From the NCBI GenBank assembly GCA_024696725.1, contig JAILGO010000087.1, positions 1-6,415 on the forward strand: DNA of 6,415 bases. The letters are read 5' to 3'. Of this stretch, positions 1-3,384 are shown piece by piece (position 1 is the stretch's first letter; each line of letters starts with the position of its first letter). The notes under the pieces are model-generated. The model did not search any database. It had not been told where the DNA came from and worked only from the letters and a program-made list of their open reading frames with translations. A program made the translations under genes and the position numbers. Origin of the DNA: Eubacterium sp. Its GTDB lineage: Bacteria; Bacillota; Clostridia; Oscillospirales; Acutalibacteraceae.

Positions 1-156
1 GCCGTTCTCGTCGACCTCAAGAAACGGAGCTTCGCTTTCGGTGTAGCCTATAATAAGAACGTTATCTGCATAGTCCTCGGCTTTGTTTCCGCTGCAGCCC
101 GCAAAAAGCGCGGCGATAAGCAAAACGGATAAAAATACGGAAAATATTTTTTTCAT
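1..156 (-). CDS. Lipoprotein, probable amino-acid ABC transporter substrate-binding protein (5' part only)
   Basis: The first 52 codons of a minus-strand gene start at ATG 156-154; the rest lies beyond base 1. The translation opens with a basic MKK, a hydrophobic core and a lipobox F18-A19-G20-C21, so the protein should be exported and lipid-anchored at Cys21. After a short polar linker comes VLIIGYTESEAPFLEVDENG (about residues 33-52). This matches the opening strand and 'G....PF...DE.G' pattern of family-3 solute-binding proteins, which capture amino acids such as cystine, glutamine or arginine for an ABC importer. The start is supported by GGAGG (168-164) seven bases upstream and by a consensus promoter. 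It is divergent from a thiol peroxidase/thioredoxin operon, so a cystine-type ligand is conceivable, but the visible part cannot show the ligand. Lipoprotein is secure; binding-protein family is likely. Confidence 0.75.
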   Translation of the reverse strand, partial: MKKIFSVFLSVLLIAALFAGCSGNKAEDYADNVLIIGYTESEAPFLEVDENG

Positions 157-186
157 AACTGCGCCTCCGATTGATTTATATTATAG

Positions 187-215
187 ATTTTATATTATTA
201 AATGTTTAATGTCAA
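187..215 (-). promoter_or_regulatory. Sigma-A promoter of the minus-strand lipoprotein gene
   Basis: Read on the minus strand, TTGACA (215-210) is followed by a 17-base spacer and TAAAAT (192-187). The -35 box is perfect and the -10 box matches five of six consensus bases. Transcription should begin near base 180, giving a leader of about 25 bases with GGAGG at 168-164. The -35 box lies inside the inverted repeat at 210-251. Confidence 0.75.
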
Positions 216-251
216 GAAAATTGAAAACCCGAAAATAAATTTTTCTTGACA
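210..251. repeat. 11-bp perfect inverted repeat between divergent promoters
   Basis: TGTCAAGAAAA (210-220) and TTTTCTTGACA (241-251) are exact reverse complements separated by 20 bases. The outer six bases of each arm are the -35 hexamers of the two divergent promoters, and each is preceded by the same TTTTC. The repeat lies upstream of both transcription starts, so it would act as DNA rather than as an RNA hairpin. It may be an operator for one regulator of both directions, or symmetric promoter architecture arising from A/T-rich upstream elements. No known operator consensus is recognised. Confidence 0.6.
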
Positions 252-274
252 AACCGGGGAAGATATACTATAAT
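246..274 (+). promoter_or_regulatory. Consensus sigma-A promoter of the peroxidase-thioredoxin operon
   Basis: TTGACA (246-251), a 17-base spacer and TATAAT (269-274) form a perfect consensus promoter. The predicted transcription start is about base 281, leaving a leader of about 48 bases before the ATG at 329. Such strength suggests high basal expression unless repressed. A 14-base palindrome placed at the start site could provide that control. Confidence 0.9.
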
Positions 275-279
275 GATAT

Positions 280-293
280 TGCAATAGATTGCA
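280..293. promoter_or_regulatory. Palindrome at the predicted transcription start, candidate operator
   Basis: TGCAATAGATTGCA has six-base arms (TGCAAT/ATTGCA) around a two-base centre. It begins about six bases after the -10 box, where a repressor would block initiation. A two-base loop is too tight for a stable RNA hairpin, so a protein-binding site is the more likely role. No regulator is assigned. Confidence 0.4.
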
Positions 294-328
294 CACAATT
301 TAATTTTACAAAATAGGAGGACAAAACA

Positions 329-793
329 ATGAGCATTTATGATTTCAGAGTAACGACGAATAAGGGCGAGGAGATTTCGCTTTCACAGTATGAGGGCAAG
401 GTGCTTCTTATCGTAAACACAGCGACGGGCTGCGGCTTTACTCCTCAGTATGAGGGACTTCAGAATATGTATGACAAGTTCAGCGAAAAGGGCTTTGAAA
501 TTCTCGACTTCCCCTGTAATCAGTTCGCATTTCAGGCGCCCGGCGACGACGCTAAAATCGACAGCTTCTGTACTCTTAAATACAATACGACCTTCCCGCG
601 TTTTAAGAAAATCAAGGTAAACGGCGGCGACGCGGACCCGCTTTATAACTACCTTAAGGAGAACAGCGACGGAAAGAGAATCAAGTGGAACTTCACTAAA
701 TTCCTTATTGACCGCGAGGGCAATATCGTAGGCCGTTTTGCTCCCTCGGACAAGCCCGAGGATATAGAGGCAAAGGTTGAAGCATTATTATAA
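329..793 (+). CDS. Thioredoxin-dependent glutathione peroxidase family protein (thiol peroxidase)
   Basis: A 154-residue cytoplasmic peroxidase with the thioredoxin-like fold of the GPx family, expected to reduce H2O2 and organic hydroperoxides. The peroxidatic residue is Cys35 in TGCGFTPQY, a cysteine rather than selenocysteine. Gln65 lies in FPCNQF (61-66) and Trp120-Asn121 in WNFTKF, completing the Cys-Gln-Trp-Asn tetrad. Cys81 in FCTLKYNTTFP aligns with the resolving cysteine of thioredoxin-type GPx such as yeast Gpx3 Cys82, so thioredoxin rather than glutathione is the likely reductant. Thioredoxin and a thioredoxin reductase-like gene immediately downstream support this. Most homologues have QEPG after NQF; here it is QAPG (69-72), and the two residues before it are Ala-Phe. 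Start: AGGAGG (315-320) eight bases before the ATG. Family assignment is firm; electron donor is inferred. Confidence 0.95.
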   Translation: MSIYDFRVTTNKGEEISLSQYEGKVLLIVNTATGCGFTPQYEGLQNMYDKFSEKGFEILDFPCNQFAFQAPGDDAKIDSFCTLKYNTTFPRFKKIKVNGGDADPLYNYLKENSDGKRIKWNFTKFLIDREGNIVGRFAPSDKPEDIEAKVEALL

Positions 794-800
794 GAGTGGA
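794..800 (+). promoter_or_regulatory. Weak ribosome site for the reductase gene
   Basis: The only Shine-Dalgarno-like sequence before ATG 809 is GAGTGGA, followed by TTTTTTCT. This is clearly poorer than the AGGAGG, AAGGAG and GGAGG sites of the neighbouring genes. With only 15 bases after the peroxidase stop codon, translation is probably coupled to the upstream gene. Confidence 0.45.
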
Positions 801-808
801 TTTTTTCT

Positions 809-1675
809 ATGTATGATGTTATAATTATAGGCGCAGGGCCTGCGGGAATATCCGCTTCGCTCTACGCAAAACGCGCGAATAAAAGCGTGCTCGTTATCTA
901 TCACGGCGAAAGCCAGCTTGAAAAGGCTCATGCGATTGATAACTACTACGGCTTCCCCGAAGGTATAACCGGAACGGAGCTTTACGAAAACGGAATAGCT
1001 CAGGCTAAGGCGCTCGGCGTTGAGGTTAAAAACGAAGAGGCGCTTCATATTGAAATGAACGCCGAAATGTGCTTTGACGTTACGACGACGGACGGAAAGT
1101 ACACGGGCGAAGCGCTGATTCTCTCGACGGGAAACAAGAAAATAAGACCGAACATTAAAGGCGTTGAAGCCTTTGAGGGAAAGGGCGTAAGCTACTGCGC
1201 TATCTGCGACGGCTTTTTCTACAGAAAGAAAAGCGTTGCGGTTATAGGCGGCGGCGACTATGCGCTGAGCGAAGCGGGCGACCTTGAAAACATCGTTTCG
1301 GAGCTTACCGTTCTCACTAACGGAAAGCCCGCGCCGGACAACGAAAGATATAAGTTTATTGAAACCCCGATAAAAGAAATCAAGGGCGAAGAAAGAGTGA
1401 GCGCCGTCGTTTTTGAGGACGGAAGCGAGCTTGAGGTCAGCGGCGTATTTATCGCCGAGGGCGTTGCGGGCGGCGCGGATTTCGCTAAAAAAATCGGAAT
1501 CGCAACCGACGGCGACAGTATTAAAACCGACGCCCGTATGCTGACTAACGTTCCCGGCGTGTTCGCCTGCGGTAACGTTACGGGCGGACTTTTACAGGTC
1601 TGTAAGGCGGTCTACGAGGGCGCTGAGGCAGGGCTTTCGGCAGTAAACTATCTTAAAACGAAAAAGGAGAAATAA
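809..1675 (+). CDS. trxB: Thioredoxin reductase-like flavoprotein, probable ferredoxin-dependent (FFTR) type
   Basis: A 288-residue FAD disulfide oxidoreductase that should reduce the thioredoxin encoded next to it. The N-terminal FAD motif is GAGPAG (8-13). A second FAD-side segment, NYYGFPEGITGTEL (45-58), is typical of the family. The redox pair is Cys130/Cys133 in CAICDG. The middle domain has GGGDYA (147-152), which keeps a GxGxxA pattern. Where NADPH-type enzymes carry HRRxxxR, this one has VLTNGKPAPDNER (168-180), so the residues binding the NADP 2'-phosphate are missing. It is also shorter than E. coli TrxB (about 320). This fits the ferredoxin-dependent reductases known from Clostridium. 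Near the C-terminus GVFACGNV (250-257) has Asn255 where the family nearly always has the FAD-contacting Asp of the 'GD' motif. Reductase family is firm; the electron donor is inferred, and NADH or another donor is possible. Confidence 0.88.
   Translation: MYDVIIIGAGPAGISASLYAKRANKSVLVIYHGESQLEKAHAIDNYYGFPEGITGTELYENGIAQAKALGVEVKNEEALHIEMNAEMCFDVTTTDGKYTGEALILSTGNKKIRPNIKGVEAFEGKGVSYCAICDGFFYRKKSVAVIGGGDYALSEAGDLENIVSELTVLTNGKPAPDNERYKFIETPIKEIKGEERVSAVVFEDGSELEVSGVFIAEGVAGGADFAKKIGIATDGDSIKTDARMLTNVPGVFACGNVTGGLLQVCKAVYEGAEAGLSAVNYLKTKKEK
1664..1669 (+). promoter_or_regulatory. Ribosome site of thioredoxin inside the reductase 3' end
   Basis: AAGGAG lies in the last codons of the reductase gene, seven bases before ATG 1677. 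The reductase stop (1673-1675) and thioredoxin start are one base apart, so the two genes must be cotranscribed and are probably translationally coupled. The site fixes the thioredoxin start. Confidence 0.8.
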
Positions 1676-1676
1676 A

Positions 1677-1982
1677 ATGGCAGTTTTAGAAATTAACGAA
1701 ACGAATTTTGACGAGATTATAAAGACTAACGATACCGTGCTGGTTGATTTTTACGCAGTATGGTGCGGACCGTGTAAGATGATGGCTCCGATTGTTGACG
1801 AAATCGCGGCTGAAAACCCCGACGTAACGGTCGGAAAGTGCGACGTTGACGAGGCTGAGGAGCTTGCCGTTCGCTTCGGCATTATGTCTATCCCGACCCT
1901 TATGGTTTTTAAGGGCGGCGAAGCGGTTAAAACGTTCGTAGGCGTTCAGAGTAAGGACGCTATTCTCGGCGCAATAAAATAA
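1677..1982 (+). CDS. trxA: Thioredoxin
   Basis: A 101-residue cytoplasmic thioredoxin, close to the usual length of about 105. It has the canonical active site WCGPC (29-33), preceded by VDFYAVWC, the buried Asp24, and the cis-proline Pro73 in SIPTLMVFKGG. These features define a typical dithiol-disulfide carrier. An extra cysteine, Cys55 in KCDVDE, replaces the Val seen in most KVNVDE segments. It is the last gene of the three-gene unit and ends seven bases before a strong terminator. It is the natural link between the upstream reductase (donor) and peroxidase (acceptor), and may also serve ribonucleotide reductase, methionine sulfoxide reductase and peroxiredoxins elsewhere in the cell. Identity is secure. 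Confidence 0.97.
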   Translation: MAVLEINETNFDEIIKTNDTVLVDFYAVWCGPCKMMAPIVDEIAAENPDVTVGKCDVDEAEELAVRFGIMSIPTLMVFKGGEAVKTFVGVQSKDAILGAIK

Positions 1983-1988
1983 CAACAA

Positions 1989-2019
1989 CGGGGGAGCGCC
2001 GCGCTCTCCCGCTTTTTTT
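1989..2019 (+). terminator. Intrinsic terminator of the redox operon
   Basis: A 10-bp GC-rich stem (1989-1998 with 2002-2011, one G-U pair at 1993/2007) with a three-base loop is followed by C and seven T residues (2013-2019). It starts seven bases after the thioredoxin stop. The next gene's ribosome site begins only two bases beyond the T-run, which makes it a possible attenuator as well. Confidence 0.93.
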
Positions 2020-2020
2020 C

Positions 2021-2025
2021 GGAGG
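2021..2025 (+). promoter_or_regulatory. Ribosome site of the lipase gene abutting the terminator
   Basis: GGAGG lies five bases before ATG 2031, a slightly short but good spacing, and supports that start. Only one base (C2020) separates it from the terminator T-run, leaving no room for a promoter between the terminator and the gene. Confidence 0.8.
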
Positions 2026-2030
2026 ACATT

Positions 2031-3194
2031 ATGAAAAAGATATTACCCCTTATTCTTGCCGTTGCGCTTCTTTTCTCCGCGTGCTCCGCGCGTCCCGCAA
2101 AGCTTGATACTGAGGAGTTTAAAACTAACTATAAATTCGTTTTCGTTCACGGTCTTTCGGGCTGGGGAAGCTATGATTTTCAGAATAAATTTATGAAATA
2201 CTGGGGAATGCAGAACGGCGACCTTATGAAATACCTGAACGCTCAGGGATTTGACTGTTACGCAGCTTCCGTTGCTCCTCAGGGCAGCGCGTGGGACAGA
2301 GCGTGCGAGCTTTACGCTCAGCTTACCGGAACTGTCGTAGATTACGGAAAAGAGCACAGCGAGCGCTGTAACCATGACCGCTACGGAACAGATTTTACAA
2401 AGAAGCCGCTTATCGACAAGTGGGACGCCGAAAATAAAATCAACCTGCTCGGTCACTCCTTCGGCGGCGCCACCGTGCGTATGCTCGCTGAGCTTATGGC
2501 TAACGGCTCAAAGGCGGAGCAGGAGGCAACGACCGACGGCTCTGTTTCTCCGCTCTTTACCGGCGGTAAGGCGGACTGGATTTATTCAATAACCGCCCTT
2601 GCCGCTCCGATGAACGGAACGACGGCTTACGATATCGACAGCGAAGAGCAGCTTGGAACGGACTCAAAATCGAAGCGCTACGATTTTCTCTCAAAAATGA
2701 TGAGCGCGGGAACGAAGGAAAAGGACGACGGAAGAGCGGCGTATGATAACGCAAACTACGATATGCTTATAGATAATGCCCTGAAGTTCAACGAAAACAC
2801 AAAAACGCTTGAAAACGTTTACTGGTTTTCCTTCCCGTGCAGCTCAACCGTAATGCCCGACGACGCGGATTTTTACGTACCCGAGGAGGATATTACCGAG
2901 CCGCTGTTTATGAAGCCCTCAATGCTTATGGGAAAATTTACGGAAACCACGCCCGGCGGCTTCGTTGTTGACGAAAGCTGGCTTGAAAACGACGGACTCG
3001 TTAATACCGTTTCCGCGAAAGCGCCTATCGGCGCGCCGCAGAAGGAGTATGAGGAGGGCGACTCCGAAAGCGGAATCTGGTACGTAATGCCGACCTATCA
3101 CGGCGACCACATGTCGCTTCAGGGCGGACTTACAAAAAAGAACGACGTTACGGACTTTTACACCGAGCATCTTACGAGAATCAATATGCTTTAA
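2031..3194 (+). CDS. Lipoprotein triacylglycerol lipase/esterase, staphylococcal-Geobacillus type
   Basis: A 387-residue exported alpha/beta hydrolase, expected to cleave ester bonds of acylglycerols at the cell surface. The N-terminus is a lipoprotein signal with Cys19 (FSAC) as lipid anchor. FVHGLSGWG (38-46) forms the oxyanion-hole region. The nucleophile is Ser143 in GHSFGG. The acid is Asp321 in ENDGLVNT and the base most likely His360 in HGDHM. SAWDRACELYAQL (86-98), VDYGKEH (103-109) and NHDRYG (114-119) match family I.5/I.6 lipases. Asp89, His109 and His115 have the same spacing as zinc ligands Asp61, His81 and His87 of Geobacillus lipases, so a structural zinc site is likely. Mature length (about 368) fits the family. 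Several cysteines (76, 92, 113, 270) occur in the exported part. It lies directly after a terminator with no visible promoter. Substrate preference cannot be read from the sequence. Confidence 0.9.
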   Translation: MKKILPLILAVALLFSACSARPAKLDTEEFKTNYKFVFVHGLSGWGSYDFQNKFMKYWGMQNGDLMKYLNAQGFDCYAASVAPQGSAWDRACELYAQLTGTVVDYGKEHSERCNHDRYGTDFTKKPLIDKWDAENKINLLGHSFGGATVRMLAELMANGSKAEQEATTDGSVSPLFTGGKADWIYSITALAAPMNGTTAYDIDSEEQLGTDSKSKRYDFLSKMMSAGTKEKDDGRAAYDNANYDMLIDNALKFNENTKTLENVYWFSFPCSSTVMPDDADFYVPEEDITEPLFMKPSMLMGKFTETTPGGFVVDESWLENDGLVNTVSAKAPIGAPQKEYEEGDSESGIWYVMPTYHGDHMSLQGGLTKKNDVTDFYTEHLTRINML

Positions 3195-3211
3195 TAATTG
3201 ATACGTTTAAG

Positions 3212-3246
3212 AACGGGAGGGACTCTGTACCCTCCCGTTTATTATT
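3212..3246 (+). terminator. Intrinsic terminator after the lipase gene
   Basis: A perfect 10-bp stem, AACGGGAGGG (3212-3221) with CCCTCCCGTT (3230-3239), encloses an eight-base loop and runs into TATTATTT. The A/T ends would also allow some termination on the other strand. The T-rich tail overlaps the first bases of the next promoter's -35 box. Confidence 0.9.
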
Positions 3247-3273
3247 TACAAATATATTAATTTGTGATATTAT
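3245..3273 (+). promoter_or_regulatory. Promoter of the beta-helix surface protein gene
   Basis: TTTACA (3245-3250), a 17-base spacer and TATTAT (3268-3273), with TG at 3265-3266, make an extended -10 promoter. The same boxes recur at identical spacing in copy B, where five of the substitutions fall in the spacer (3257-3262) and none in the boxes. Start of transcription is expected near 3280. The ribosome site is AGGAG (3302-3306), seven bases before ATG 3314. Confidence 0.8.
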
Positions 3274-3384
3274 AAAATCAGCAAACCCCTATTATTTTTT
3301 CAGGAGTGATTTTATGAAAAAAGCTATATCAATTCTTTTATCGTTGTTAATGGTATTATCCGCGTTTTCGGTAATGCCGTTTTC
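3245..3384 (+). repeat. 5' cassette, copy A (promoter, leader, ribosome site, signal peptide)
   Basis: This segment matches 5999-6139 in the same orientation, with about nine mismatches and two short gaps by hand alignment. The longest identical runs are 47 bases (3338-3384) and 36 bases (3298-3333). It covers the whole upstream region of the beta-helix protein gene plus codons 1-24. Similarity then ends sharply, although both proteins keep Ala25 and Ala27 of the cleavage site. Confidence 0.93.

Noticed and set aside
181..195. PerR-box-like sequence (10 of 14 positions to TTATAATNATTATAA) overlapping the minus-strand -10, and another at 268-282 overlapping the plus-strand -10.
   Set aside because: Both matches come mostly from the AT-rich -10 boxes themselves and only half of each box is well matched. 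In DNA this AT-rich such scores are expected by chance.
175..198. Direct repeat TTTATATTAT at 175-184 and 189-198.
   Set aside because: Ten-base A/T-only repeat in a very AT-rich promoter region, with no matching copy by the other promoter; chance is sufficient.
329..793. Possible selenoprotein form of the glutathione peroxidase.
   Set aside because: The active-site codon is TGC (Cys35), with no in-frame TGA in the gene.
788..1048. Minus-strand open frame opposite the reductase gene, with similar antisense frames opposite thioredoxin, the lipase and the large surface protein.
   Set aside because: They lie wholly opposite well-identified genes, lack ribosome sites and domain-like sequence, and are explained by the codon pattern of the sense genes.
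3248..3265. Inverted repeat ACAAAT-N6-ATTTGT inside the copy A promoter spacer.
   Set aside because: The right arm is not kept in copy B (substitutions at 6011-6016), so it is unlikely to be an operator.
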